NCBI RefSeq assembly: GCF_000346465.2 | Contig: NC_034009.1 | Location: 26,350,227-26,414,226, forward strand | Direction: 5' to 3' | Source: Prunus persica | Taxonomy: Eukaryota; Streptophyta; Magnoliopsida; Rosales; Rosaceae | Length of the DNA: 64,000 nucleotides | In this document: in pieces, positions 21,296-34,269 of the stretch | Position numbering within the stretch: the stretch's first letter is position 1 | Layout: every line of letters begins with the position of its first letter | Translations under genes and position numbers: made by a program | Notes under the pieces: generated by a model | What the model was told of the DNA's origin: nothing | The model's input: the letters and a program-made list of their open reading frames with translations, nothing else | Databases searched by the model: none

Positions 21296-24272
21296 TTAGA
21301 AGTTGTGTCTGCCTGGAGTGCCGCTAAATCCCTTCTCACCACCGCGGATAGTAAAGGCTCGAGTTTCTGATTCGTCGCTTGAATCGGGGCGAGTCCATAC
21401 ACTTTGGGGTCCAGATATTTCTCTGGTGGTGAAGTCTCTGCTTGACATTTCATACTCTGAGCTGCCTCCGCTGCCTAATGCCGTTCTCCTGAATCTCACA
21501 ATGTCTTCATTGTACTGCCCAGAGTCATATGCAGTGCTCTGCCCAACTTTCACTCCATTGCACAGATCAGACAATTCACCTTCGCAGTCCAATGCTCTCA
21601 CCACCTGAAAAACAATTTGAAATTAGACTGGCTCAAGCCCGAAAAAGAAGCAAATCAACTACTTCTACTAGTGCTGCTTCTTATTAGTATCACCTGAGCC
21701 ATCCGTGGTCGTTTAAGAGCAGAATGACGCACGCATGCCGCAGCTGCCTCAATCATTCTGATCATTTCACCCTCTACGTAATGCTTCTCAAGCCGAGGAT
21801 CTACCAATTCACTCAAGTCCCCAGTTTCAAGGGCTTTAAGGAGGATCGGACGAGCCTGCCAAATTTTGGAACAGCACGTTCTTGAATTGTGAACAACTAA
21901 TTTGTAACATGTTATAGAGAGGTAAAAGATGTCCTTACCCATTCAACCAAACTCTCATCCCCCAGAGGCCGACTCGTGTCAACAGGTTTACGCCCGGTTA
22001 CAAGCTCTAGAAGCACAACTCCAAATGAGAACACATCTGATCTGTCTGTCAATTTCCCACTTGATGCATACTCAGGTGCCATGTACCTGAAAGCCAACTT
22101 GAACATAAATTCCAAGGAACGGTCTTAAGCAGTACTATATTATATTTCCACCCAGCTCTTGCTTACCCAAATGTTCCCATGACTCGAGTCGAAACGTGAG
22201 TATTAGTATCGTTTGTAAGTTTGGCAAGCCCAAAGTCTGCAACCTGTGCTCGAAGAAATTCTAAAATCAGAAACTAGAACCCTGGCCATGTCACCAAATT
22301 AACTAAAATCTTGGGGTAGCATCAGAAGAATTAAGTTGAACAAAAGAACAGTACTGGATAGACATGCCTGTGCCTCAAAAACATCATCCAACAGAATGTT
22401 CGCTGATTTAATATCTCTGTGAATAATTTTTGGATGGCCTAGAAACAGATCAGACAAGGAGAACAAGACAAAATCAGATAATATGGATTGGAAGAGAAAT
22501 TCAGTATTGAATGTATCAGTTTACTTGCGCACAAAGTCACAAAGAGGAGAGAATGCGGCAGCACAGGTACATACAATCTTCATGTAAATACGCCAAACCC
22601 TTTGCGGACCCCAAAGCAATCTTCATTCTTCTGGTCCATTCCAACACCGGCATTCCGGCACCTGCAATCATCACAAATCAACATTTTGACAAAGAGAACA
22701 CAAGAGCCCAAATATATGACAAGTAAAAGATCTCATCAAAAGCAAAGCATTTTTTTGTTTGTTTTTGGTATCAATCACATACCATACAAATGGTGCTCAA
22801 GAGTTTTATTGGGAACAAATTCATATATAAGCAATCTTTCATTGTCAGAGATGCAATATCCCACCAAAGAGACCAGGTGACGATGATGCACGCGACTAAT
22901 AATCTCAACTTCTGCCCTGAATTCCTTCTCTCCCTGCCCACTACCAGCCTTAAGCTGCTTCACTGCCACAACTCTCCCTTCCGGCAACCAACCCTTGTAA
23001 ACACATCCAAAACCACCCTCACCAAGAACATTTTGACGAGAAAATCCATTGGTTATCTCCATTAACTCTTCATACGTGAAATGGACTTTAGTAGCAGCTA
23101 TGAGACCAGAATCTCCACTGTGCGCTTGATAGCTATTATCAAAAGAAGAACGTCCCGGCGGCCCACTTGAATAGAAGCTTTCTGTGGGACCAGAAGTTGC
23201 AGGACTCTGTTGCTGCGCAAGATAATATCCACCTGCACCACCACAAAAGTTAAGACTCTTTAACCACATAGTCTAGGCACAACATTGATCTTGATGTATT
23301 TTGTATATCGATTAGCCAACAATCTTTTCGCGTACCTGATAAGTTACTGCCAGGAGGACCAGGGGTGGGAGGCAAGTAATTGGGGGGATATACTTGGGCC
23401 TGCTTCTTTCTCCTTCTTATGAACACAAAAATGAGAGCTAACAAGGCAACGAGGAAAACTCCAGCTACAGTCAACCCCACAACAGTGCCTGTATGCCTAC
23501 TGCTACTTCCTCCCGTGTACTCTGAAGACTTACTTGAATTTAAGTTTGAGGGAGTGGACAGTGTGGGAGTGGAATTAGAAGACAGAGGAGGGGGCTGAGG
23601 TGTGGTTCCTGAAACTGTTGGAGGGGTAGGAACGTTGGGAGGAGATAGGGCGGTGGGGTTGGTGGTTGGGATTGTGCCGTCAGGATTCACCGGAGGTGGG
23701 GGGGATGCTGGAGGGGACTGAGAGTTAGTGGGTGGGGATTGAGGAGAGCCTCCTTGTTGTGACGAATCAGTTGGCGGTGATGGTGATGACGAACCACCGG
23801 AGGATGGTGCAGGAGCTTTATTAGGAGTAGTACTAGGAGGAGGAGGTGGAGCAGAAGGTGGTGTTCTTGATGATGATGTTGACGGTGGTGGCGAGTGGGG
23901 AGGAGGAGAAGGGGTGGGTGCTTTTGGTGGTGGAGAAGACGGTGGTGGTGAATTTGGGGGTGGAGAAGAAGGCGGCGGTGATGCAGGCGGAGGAGATGAT
24001 GGTGGCGGAGATGACGGAGGCGGTGCAGCTTTAGGAGGTGGAGAAGCTTTCGGAGCAGGCGGCGGAGATGATGGAGGCGGAGTCTCTGATTTTGGAGCCG
24101 GCGCTGCTTGCGCAGGCGGCGGTGATGATGGTGGAGTCGGGGTGTTCGCTGGAGGTGATTTGTTCTGCTCGGGACTCTGCTCATGCGGCGGCGGCGATCC
24201 ATTGGTCTGGTCATGCTGCGTTGAGCTCGCGTGTTGTTCGTCAGGAGGATGAGGTTCATCAGTTTCTGCCAT
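21296..24272 (-). CDS. Proline-rich receptor-like protein kinase (PERK family)
   Basis: Exons 24272-23336, 23232-22783, 22661-22575, 22438-22368, 22243-22167, 22086-21939, 21855-21694 and 21604-21296 give 746 aa. PERKs are plasma-membrane Ser/Thr kinases thought to sense cell-wall state. About 230 residues of Pro/Ser-rich sequence with repeated [13 protein letters not shown] units form the outer part. A transmembrane helix ([19 protein letters not shown]) and a basic stop-transfer RRRKK follow. The kinase domain has [35 protein letters not shown] and [10 protein letters not shown], so all catalytic residues are present. No signal peptide is evident, as usual for PERKs. The intron between exons 4 and 5 needs a GC donor (CAG/GCATGT). 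An in-frame ATG at 24293 would add seven residues. Confidence 0.93.
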
Positions 24273-24293
24273 AATTCTCCTTCCCTTTATCAA

Positions 24294-26169
24294 TAAGTAC
24301 CTCTCCTCCTCCTTTATGGTTCTATCAACTTTTCGTCCTTTCCAATTTTCTCTGTAATTCCACCAAAATTAATGAGAACCAGAAAAGAAAATAGATTAAA
24401 GAAGAGCAAAAGAAGAAGAAGAAGAAGAAGAAGAAGAAGAATCATCAAAAGTATGAAATAACCTTGACCAAAAACCAACCCTATATAAAAGGCAATAAGG
24501 TAAACTTTCCATACAACGCCAAAAATGAAAAGCAACAAGAACCTGCACATGCAATGCAACTTTTACGTTGGATAGGTTTGCATGGGTTCTGCAACTTCGC
24601 GTACAAATGGCGCGCACTAACCATGCACGCACGTGCGAATTAATCTAGCTCTCAAATTCTAATGAAAGAAATCTATCAAGGAGAAGAACAGAAACAGAGA
24701 GACAGAGAGAGAGAGAAACAGAGGTTTGGGGTGGTTGTGTGAGAACTGAAAACCATTCAAGACCACCCACACCACCACCAATCCACCAAAACGACAAAAA
24801 TAAAAATAAGAAACAAATTGACGGGAAAAAGAAGAAAAAAAAAAAACTATCCCGACAAATTCTCGCTTGATTTTTTCTTATTAAGGTTTTTGTTTCAATG
24901 TGTTTTGATATCTCTAAATATTGGTTGTAAACCGCGGTTTTTTTAGGTTGGTTAAAAAGTTAAAACCCCAACTGTCGCTCTCCCTCTTTTTCTTTTTTAC
25001 TTTAATTTTTAAGTTACTGCTCCTCCTTCAATTTCGGGTTACCGCGCAACCTAAACGGGACGGTGGGTATATGGCCTTGTCACACCAAGACGGTGCTAGA
25101 TGGGGCCCAACAGGATGAGCTGGCAGTTTCTTCCTTAAGTATAAATATTAGCAGAAGATAATGTTGTTTATCCTTATTAATTCTATCTGTTCAACAATTT
25201 CCGATACAAAGATTGTGCTTGTAAATGGAAACTAGCCATGAATTATGGAAACTAGCCATGAATTATGGAATCCAAAAATGGATTTTCCTTTATAGACAAA
25301 AAATTTAAGACTGAATTTTTTTCTGAAAAATAAGAAAAAGGGAGAAGATAGTCCATGACCAAATATCAAATTCTAGTTGGATTATTCAGTCTATCATTCA
25401 GAATATATGTCTTATATTATGTCAAATTTCAAATTTTTATATTCGAGATACTTTCGAAAAACAATTATGGTTGCATATGTTTAGTAAGTCTTGACATTTA
25501 TATAATCATCTTTGTATTTGGTTTTGTAAATTTTCTCCTACAACGTGGTTTGAATTAGAGTTTGATTTGTATGATTTTAGGATTCCTAGAGAATCCCGTT
25601 GAAATTTCTTTTTTATTGCTTGGGGCAAAAGAAAAAGAAGGAAAAAGGCATGTATACAGTATATGCACACAAGAGAAACACAGTTCTATAAAGTTTTAGC
25701 CCACATGTGCTAGTGGACCATATACGGAATCTCATACAAAATGAATGGCTTTTGGCAAAAAAAGTAAGGGTTTTTTACCGAATACCCCCTTAACTATCAC
25801 ATTTGTCGAAATTATCACACTTAACTATTTGTTCAGCCAATTTAGCTCTTATACTAAATTTTATCGTCAATTTACCTCCCACCGTTAGTTTTTAATAAAT
25901 TAAATCTATATGTATGTTAAAAATTCATGTGAATCCCATATGCCTGAATTTTTGAGGGTAATCTCATCCAATACATAAAAATAAAAGAGAAAATAATAAC
26001 TATTAAAATTAAAATAGCATTTATTGGGTAACTGTAACCCTAGGAGGAGGAGGAGGAAGAAGAAGAAGATGGAGGTCGAATTTAGGGTATTTTTGGGTGT
26101 GAATCAGAGCGACGAAAAGACGACTTTCATATCTGATGATTGAATCTAATTTACCCAGGAACTCTATTT
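24294..26169. other. Intergenic upstream of PERK, no gene
   Basis: Contains a GAA-type microsatellite at about 24409-24440, a GA-rich tract near 24700, a 21-bp tandem duplication at about 25226-25267, and an AT-rich stretch from 25770 to 26020 that looks transposon-derived but has no clear ends. The first few hundred bases are the PERK leader and promoter. Confidence 0.5.
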
Positions 26170-26380
26170 TGTTAAATGTAAAGACTGAGTTAGTTAGTTA
26201 ATGAGTCATCAGTAAGGCATGTGCTCTTTATTGAGTCGATTAGCAGTGTGTTAGCTGCTATAAGAGATTCAATTCATTGTAACAATACATATTGATAGAA
26301 ATGAAATTAGAAACATTCTATCAGATATTCTTCTTCTAGATTATTATTCTTCTTCATCTCTACCTTTTCTTCTATTCTTC
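26170..26380 (+). repeat. Left LTR of the Copia element
   Basis: Starts TGTTAAATG and matches 31541-31764 with several substitutions and small indels. Its exact right limit is unclear because homology stops near 26380 without a clean CA end. Confidence 0.75.
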
Positions 26381-28899
26381 GACATTCTTGCTTCCGCTTG
26401 ATTTCTTCTTCTTCTTCATGTGTGGATTTGGATTCTATTTTCACTCTCAGAAGTTTTTTCTCAATCTTGAAAGTTAGGGTCCTTTAAAATTGGGGATTTA
26501 TGTTTCCTGATTCTTGACTCTTGCCTCTTCTTCTCTGTCTGCGAATTTCTCTGAAACAATTGTGTCAATTCTCCTTTTCTCATCTTCTATTTAGGGTTTG
26601 ATAATTTCAATGGCATCTTCTGTAATCAGAATTGAAGGTCTCTTGGGTATTATTACTATTCGTCATGGTGAGGATAACTTCCTGAAATGAAGTTTTCAAC
26701 TTGAATACATGCTTCAAGGTTACGATCTTTTTTGCCACTTTGATGGTACGATCGTTCCTCCTCCCAAATTTGCAATTGTTGACGAGGAATAAGTGACCTT
26801 TGAAATTGCCGCCGCCTACAAGGATTGGCTTCACACTGACAAGGCTTTTCTTAGCGATGATCGCCACTTTATCTGATGAAGTTCTCGAGTATGTCATTGG
26901 AGGCAAGACTGCTTGTGAGGCTTGGCTTCATCTTTTCGATCGCTATGCATCGGTTTCTCGTGAAAGAATCAATTACTTGAAAACCGAGATGCAAACCACT
27001 CAAAAGGGAGTTGATTCAATCGAACGCTATCTCCTTAGACTCAAACACATTCGTGATCAATTAGCTTATGCTACAATTAAGATCTCTGACGATGACTTCT
27101 TGATCGTTGCTCGTAATGGTCTCCCTTCTGAATATGACATGATTAAGACGGTTCTTATTGCTCGTGATTCATCAATTTCCTTGAAAGATTTATAAGCACA
27201 GTTGTTGGTTGCTGAACAGATTGCAGAAGCATGAATTTCATCTCATACAGCAATGGTGTCTTCTCATTCTTCGTCTTCTAGCACTGTTTCTGGTATAGGA
27301 TTACTACCTACTCCTCATGTTGGCTTTCTTAGCAACTCTAGTATATCAAATCATCATTTTTCTCATGGTCAAAGTTATTCTAGTTCTTGATCTTTTTCTG
27401 GTGGTAGCAATGCCTCTAATGCTTCCTTGGTAGAGGGAAATTTTCTCATAATAAGTTTCATGGTCAGCACTTTTCAGGAGGTCATTCTGGTTTTTCTTCT
27501 GCTCATAAGTCATCTTATGTCCCAGAGTGTCAAATTTGTTGCAAACGTGGTCATACCACTGCTAATTGCAATCATAGGCGTGTTAATGGAAATTTTAAGC
27601 CTTCAGGTTATGTTTTTGAACGCCAAATTTGTGGAAGCGTGGGCATGGTGCTTTGGACTGTTTCACATATCCAATTATGTATATCAAGGGCAAAGACCAT
27701 CTTCTTAGTTGTTAGCTATGACTGCATATACCTCCTACTCTCCAGAGCAAGTAGGAATTGTTGACAGTGGTGTATCACATCACATGGTGTCTAATGTTTC
27801 TTGTCTCAATAATGCAACTCATTGTGATTCAGTTGAGTAAGTGACAGTTGGTAATAGGGAAGGTTTGGCAATTAACCATATTGGCCATGCTGCTATTCTT
27901 GCCTTAAACTTCCTACTATTTTTTCATGTTCCTCAGCTCAAAGCTAACTTGTTATCAGTTCATCAGTTATGCAAGAATAATAATTACCTCATTAGCTATG
28001 ATGCTTCTGGTTTTTGTATACAGGACAGGTTAACCAATCAGGTTCTACTTCGAGGCAAGAATAACAACGGTCTATACCTCATTTTGTATGTTTCTTCATA
28101 GCATATCTTACATCAAGTTTCTTCACAACGTTTCTCTTCATTCCAGAATTCTCACCCAACCTCTACACCAACATCTCCATTGGTTTCAACTCCTTCAATT
28201 GCTTTTCTTGGACAACACGTCAAGACTTCGTTGTGGCATCATAGATTAGGCAATCCTACTAATTAAGTTGTGTAACTAATGTTCAAGGCTTCAAATATTA
28301 AGTGCTCAAATGATTCTCAATCGTTTATATGCTTTTCTTGTCTACAAAAGAAGATGCACAAGCTGCCATTTTCTCAAACTCATGTGAAGACAGAGATACC
28401 TTTTCATCAAGTCCATAGTGATGTATGGGGTCCCTCTCATTTTACGTCCATAGATGGCTATAGGTACTTTGTTACCTTTATCAATAAATGTATTGGTTAC
28501 TTGTGGATTTCTCCTCTCTATAACAAATCAGAAGTTTTCTCCAATTTTCTTGAGTTCTATGCATTTTTCAGAATCAATTTAATGCTCATATTTTCAATTT
28601 GATGGCGGTGAAGAATATAAAAGGAAAGTGTTAATTGACTTTCTTGAATCTAAAGGGATTGTTCATCAATTTTCTTGTCCCTACACACTCCAGCAGAATG
28701 ATTTGGCCGAGAGGAAGAATGGACATTTGATTGAAACAGCCATTACATTGTTAACTGCAACATCTTTACCTGGTAGATTCTGGTTTCACTCTATTGTGCA
28801 TGCTGCTTATCTCATAAATTGGATGCCTAGTGTTCAGTTGAATAATCATTCTCCTTATTTTAAGTTTTTTCGGTAAACATCCTGAGATTTCCACCTTAA

Positions 28900-29379
28900 G
28901 GCTCCGTTTGGTTCATGGGAAATGGGGCTTGGGAATGGGAATTCAATTGCTTTCCCATGTTTGGTAAGTCCAGACATGGGAAATGGTTGCCTGGCACATA
29001 GGAAAGTAGGGGGAAAGTGAAGCCCTCCTTTTAACTTGAGTTTTGTTTTCCCTTTTCATGGGAAAGTTTGAGAAAATAAGCCAACATTCAATGCACAATT
29101 TTCATGACTATTTTGTCCCTATGAACAATTTATAATTACAACGTATCATTAAATGCATTCTTTTTTTATTTAATTTAATATGGGTATAATTGAAAAATTA
29201 TACAAACTTTGTTTTCCATTCCTACTCAAAACAAACATGGGAAATGAAATAAAGTGAAATCTCCCGGTTACTTTCCCGACATTACCAAACGTGGGAAATG
29301 AATCTTTCATTCCCATTCCTTGGGAAATGACATGGGAAATGATTTTGCCTCAAATCAATTCCGTGAACCAAACAGGGCC
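28900..29379. mobile_element. Tourist/Harbinger-like MITE nested in Copia pol
   Basis: The ends GGCTCCGTTTGGTTCA and TGAACCAAACAGGGCC are imperfect inverted repeats. A TAA target duplication flanks it at 28897-28899 and 29380-29382. The 480-bp element has no coding capacity. The interior repeats ATGGGAAA-type words on both sides. Confidence 0.85.
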
Positions 29380-31540
29380 TAAGGGTGTTTGGTGTTGCAA
29401 TTTTCCCTTATAATCGGCCTTATAATATTCACAAGCTATAGCCTCAGACTATTCAGTGTGTATTTTTAGGCTATGCACCAGGCTACAAAGGGGTTTTCTG
29501 TTATGATCAGCTGCAAGATAAATGTTCTCTCTCGACATGTTATCCATGATGAGAACGTTTTTCCTTTTAAGAAGAATCATGATCATGATAATTTCAAGCA
29601 GGGTAAATCATCTACTTTTGATGTTTTAATTGCTTCAGTTGTTGTGACCTTACCTTTATCCTCAGTTCCACAGTTTAATGATGCTCATAGTTCACAGTCC
29701 TTTGGCTCAGCAATCAGGATACCTTCTTTGAATCATGTGTCTGCTTCAAGCTTTCATCAGGATTCTCTGCCTATTTTATCTAATGAGCAATTTCAGGTTA
29801 TTATACCTTTTGATTCCTCTTGTTCTTCTATTTCCACTTATTCAATTCATGTCATGCCTACAAATGTTCATTCTATGACCACACAAGCTAAGGATGGAAT
29901 TATAAAGAAGAAATAATTTCCTGATTATCAAGGCTATTATACTTGCTTGAATGTTATTGGTGATATTGATAAACCATCTAGTTATAAGATTGCAATTACA
30001 TCTTCTCACTGGGAGAAGGCTATGCAAGAGGAAATACATGCCTTGCATATGCAAGGAACTTGGTATCTAGTTCCAAATCCAAGTCACAAGAACAGAGTAG
30101 GCAGCAAATGGATCTATAAGATCAGAAGGAATTCTGATGGCTCGATTACTAGACACAAGGCTCGACTAGTAGCACAAGGCTTTAGTCAAGAGCCAGTATG
30201 ATATTTTGGATATACTTTTAGTCCAGTGGTGACATAGACTATTGTGCAACTTATTCTCAATATCGATGCCATGAATAAATGGAAGTTAAGACAGTTGGAT
30301 GTTAAAAATGCATTTTTACATGAAGATCTAGAAGAGGAAGTTTACATGAGTCAACCACAAGGTTTCAAAGATTTTGTTCACCCTGAGAGTGTATGCAAAC
30401 TTCATAAATCTCTATATGGCTTGAAACATGCTTCAAGAGCGTGGAATGCCAAATTCACAAGTTACTTACCAGATGTAGGCTTTCAATCCTCTCATTCATA
30501 TTCGAGTCTATTTGTTAAACATGATGGCACAAATATTGTCGTGCTCTTGTTATATGTCGATGATATTATCCTCACATGATCCAATGATGAGATGGTTCAT
30601 TATGTGATTAATGATATGAGTTCAGTGTTTGAAATGAAAAACATAAGCAGGCTAACCTACTTCTTAGGATTACATGCCTCATACAACACAACATGAGATA
30701 TTTTTGTAAACCAAGTCAAGTATGCTAAAGAATTGTCAAACATAGCTGGTATGAGCCCTTGTAGAGCTTGTCCCACTCCTTGTAAGCCTCATAATTAGGT
30801 TTCAAAGATAGATGGTGAACCTTTATCTGATCCTACTATGTATAGAAACATTGTAGATGCATTACAATATTTGACTTTTACTAGGCCAGACTTGTTATAT
30901 CCAGTGAATTCCGTTTGTCAGCATATGACTACGCCAACTGATGCTCATTTTCATCTAGTCAAAAGAATACTCAGATACGTTCAAGGAACTTTGGATTATG
31001 GAATCAGTTTTACTGGTGGTTTTTGTGATTTAACTGCCTATAGTGATGAAGATTGGCAAGAGACATCAATACAAAGAGATCAACTACTTGATTTGTAGTG
31101 ATTTTAGGAAGAAATCCAATTTCATGGCAATCCAAGAAACGAAGTTTCGTATCTACAAGCTCAATAGAGGCTGAGTATAGGGCTCTTGCAAATACTTCAG
31201 CAAAGTTGGCTTGGATTAGACATGTATTGCAGGATTTGAGGATTTATTTGCCCTAACCTCCACTCATCAACTGTGATAATTTGTCAACCTTAGCACTAAG
31301 TTCAAATCCAGTATATCACTCCAAAATCAAACACCTTGACATAGACTTTCACTTTGTTGGTGAAAGGGTGCAAAAGACAGATTTAGTTGTGCAATACATT
31401 CCTATAGAAGAGCAACTTGTAGACATATTTACTAAAGGAATTCACAGTTCTATCTTTGTGCATCTTTGTGCAACATTGTCGAAATCTGAGGCTTGGTTCC
31501 CCATCTAAGTCAGAGAAATCGGGTTAGGTTTGAGGGGGAA

Positions 31541-31764
31541 TGTTAAATGTAAAGACTGAGTTAGTTACTTAATGAGTCATGTGTAAGGCACGTGCTCTTT
31601 GTTGAGTCGGTTAGCAGTGTGTTAGTTGCTATAAGATATTCAATTCATTGTAACAATATAGATTAACATAAATGAAATCAAAAACATTCTTTCAGATATT
31701 CTTCTTTTATATTCTTCTTCTATATTCTTCTTCTTCTTCATCTCTGTCTTTTCTTCTGTTCTTC
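31541..31764 (+). repeat. Right LTR of the Copia element
   Basis: Begins TGTTAAATG immediately after the polypurine tract. Shares at least 220 bp with the left LTR. The end may be near 31781 (TTATCACA). Confidence 0.75.
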
Positions 31765-32662
31765 TTCCACTGTTATCACATTTCTTCAATTCTCTAACTC
31801 TAGCATCGACATTCTTCGTAGTCTTGAATGGACAATTGAAGTAGATGATGGAGACATCAGATAAGGTAACGATAGCGATGATGACGAGGAGCAAATACGG
31901 GTGGAGATAGACTTTGATGAGGAACTTCGAGGAATGAGAGTGATGGTCACTGACGAGGCTTTTGCGTTTTCTAAGAGAGCGAAGAGCTGTTGAAGACTAT
32001 GGCCTCCGCAACCGAGGAAGTGTCTGCGAATTGATGGAACTGACCATGCCCATTGGAACCAAAACCATCACTCAAGCAGCCAACACCCCCAATTGCATTG
32101 ATCCGATCATATCCACTCCTTCCGCTTTAGATGGCTGCTCATGGTTCAAGTTGGGAGGGCAAGGCTTGTTAGCCTCAAGCATCGGCTTTGGCTTCCTCAC
32201 CGCATCTGCATTCGATGACTAAATTGGCTGAAAAAATAATTAGGAGTGTTAATTTCGACAAGCATAATAGTTCAGGGTAGTATTTGATTGAAATAAAAAT
32301 AAAAAACAAAATGAATGGCTAGGGTCCAACCCAACTACTTTTATTTTACTTTTTTATTTATTTATTCATTTTATTCATTTATTTGGTCCGATTCCTAATG
32401 GCTTTAGGAAACCAAATCCCACTAGGAATAGGAAAAACTTGCTTTGGAAGTAAGCGAAAGAAACAACCCACGTCTCGCATGACTGGCATTGAATTCTCAA
32501 ATTTACCAAACCACCCTCCCATCTTTCGACGAAATACCTATAATACCCCTGTCAACGGTACGCATAACGGTCATTTGTCGGGCGAGATTCGTAATCTGCA
32601 CAGGGGCAATTTTGAAACTCAACCTTATTCCTCGAGGCCACGAAAGTTTCCACCGCCAGAGA
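31765..32662. other. Intergenic before SRO, possible gene debris
   Basis: About 31840-32222 contains open stretches, including an 86-codon plus-strand frame at 31962-32222 with a stop at 32220. I recognise no domain, and adjoining frames are broken, so this is best treated as chance or gene remnant. The remainder is SRO promoter DNA. Confidence 0.35.
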
Positions 32663-32664
32663 CC

Positions 32665-32672
32665 TATAAATA
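32665..32672 (+). promoter_or_regulatory. Probable TATA box of the SRO gene
   Basis: TATAAATA lies 262 bases upstream of the SRO start codon. A second candidate, CTATAAATATC, is near 32765. Confidence 0.5.
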
Positions 32673-32926
32673 CAAACTGCTTCACGGCAACTCTGCCTCC
32701 TCATATCATCAAAACCGCCTCTCAAAGGAATTTGAAATCCAAAAGCATCACAGAGTTCTCTCTCTATAAATATCTGCTGGACAAGTATCCTCAGAGATCT
32801 TGATCTTGAACCCTTTCTTGCTTCAGAAATCTGCACCTTCGATTGTTCGTAGTTTCGGTGTACAGAATTATTGTAATATCAATTCTCGTTGATCCAAATA
32901 GCTTAGTTTTTAAATTTGCAGCAGAG

Positions 32927-34269
32927 ATGTCGGCCAATCAAAGCGATTTTGAAGACCAAGTCTCAATGACTGTTGATGATGACGAAATTTCGGGTTATGA
33001 GTCCGATTGCGGCGATTCCAATTCCGCTGTTTCGGATCGGTTTGATGTTTTCACTCGGAACGGGATGATCCGGTTGGAGGAAGAGAATTCAGCGCATGAC
33101 ATCATCAAGACGTGCTTTCTTTCGGGCATGGGTTTCGCTGGAGGAGACACCAATCTTGTGGCCATACACAAGAATGTGAGCTCTGATGTGACAAGACAAG
33201 CGAGGTTTGAGTCGTTCAAGATTTTCTCTAAGGCGGTGGCTCAGAAATGTGGTGGGAATGCCAACGTGAAGTATGCTTGGTATGGTGGATCAAAAGATGA
33301 GCTTTGTGAGATTTTGGTTCATGGATTCAGTCGGTGCAGAGAGCCTGCCCCAAATGAACAATCTTATGGCGTCGGCGTTCATCTGATTAGTCCTGTCTTT
33401 GCTTATGATGGGTAAGTTTGATATGGTTTTTAATTTTCTCTGTAGTTTTATTAGCACCCATTTCTTGTTTCTGGTTGGTCTTTGAGAAAGCAGAGAACTT
33501 TAAAGATTTTGAAATTTTATTAAAGCATTCCTTGACAATTGTTACAGTGCATTGTCATCAGCTGTTGATGAAAGAGGGCTAAGGCACATGCTACTGTGCC
33601 GTGTGATATTGGGGAAGATGGAAACGGTGGCTCCAGGTTCGAAGCAATATCATCCCAGTTCCAAGGAGATGGACACTGGCGTGGACAATCTTCAGTTTCC
33701 TAGAAGATATGTTGTGTGGAGTGCTTACATGAACTCTCACATTTTTCCTGTTTATGTGGTCAGCTTCAAGGCTCCTAGCCCAAATGGTTAGTACTTTTAT
33801 TTTGAATTTTGAATTGGTTGCTTTTGCTTTCTCTGCTTATATGAACAATTGGAGATTTTGGGTTTTAACTTTGAGTTGGTATGTTCAGTTGTCTCAGGCA
33901 TTCAACCAAGTATTCAACCAAGGCAGGCGAATACTTCAAAACCCACATCACCATGGGTGACTTTCCCTGCTCTGATGTTCACGCTTGCGAAGTTCTTGCC
34001 TCCTCCTAAAATGCTATTGATTGTCAAATCTCACAACGAATTCAGAGTAAGTATTATGGTATTTCTGTTTCTTTTATGTCAATCTTCATGGCAGTTTGAT
34101 TCATTATTTGCTTATGTGTGTATCGGATTGATTGCAGGCAAAGAGGATTTCGCGTCCACAGCTGATACGGAAAGTGAGGCAGATAGTCGGTGACAATTTG
34201 TTGATCCAAGTGATTAAAGCTTTCAGAAGCAAGAGCCTCCATCCGGCCAGTGCCAAGAGAACTGTGTAA
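32927..34269 (+). CDS. SRO protein (RCD1-like, inactive PARP-fold + RST)
   Basis: Exons 32927-33411, 33548-33786, 33889-34046 and 34138-34269 give 337 aa, the size of the short SRO class (SRO2-SRO5), which lacks the WWE domain. An acidic N-terminus (about residues 1-60) precedes a PARP-like fold, with KYAWYGGSKDELCEILVHGF, GVGVHLISP and MLLCRVILGKME. The C-terminal RST domain (about residues 270-330, MLLIVKSHNEFRAKRISRPQ) binds transcription factors in this family. SROs are nuclear stress-response regulators, and their PARP domains are generally considered catalytically inactive. The position next to the STE20-like kinase recalls Arabidopsis SRO3 or SRO2, so it is probably in that subgroup. 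The start is the first ATG of an uninterrupted acidic frame. Confidence 0.9.

Larger units (their letters stand above)
26170..31764 (+). mobile_element. Degenerate Copia-type LTR retrotransposon
   Basis: Two related LTRs begin TGTTAAATGTAAAGACTGAG at 26170 and 31541. A polypurine tract TGAGGGGGAA (31531-31540) lies directly before the right one. In order there is gag (about 26610-27195), a CCHC knuckle (27527-27575, CQICCKRGHTTANCNH in a shifted frame), protease (GIVDSGVSHHM near 27757), integrase (28279-28876), reverse transcriptase (29947-30700, with LLYVDDIILT) and RNase H (30838-31508). The order integrase before reverse transcriptase identifies Copia. The frame is broken by many stops and shifts, and a MITE sits in pol, so the element is inactive. 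I could not find a primer-binding site or a target duplication. Confidence 0.9.

Noticed and set aside
23914..24252. Glycine-rich 112-codon plus-strand frame
   Set aside because: It is the antisense shadow of the PERK proline-rich exon.
31962..32222. 86-codon plus-strand gene upstream of SRO
   Set aside because: No domain, no splice partner and no codon signal that I can distinguish from chance next to a retrotransposon.
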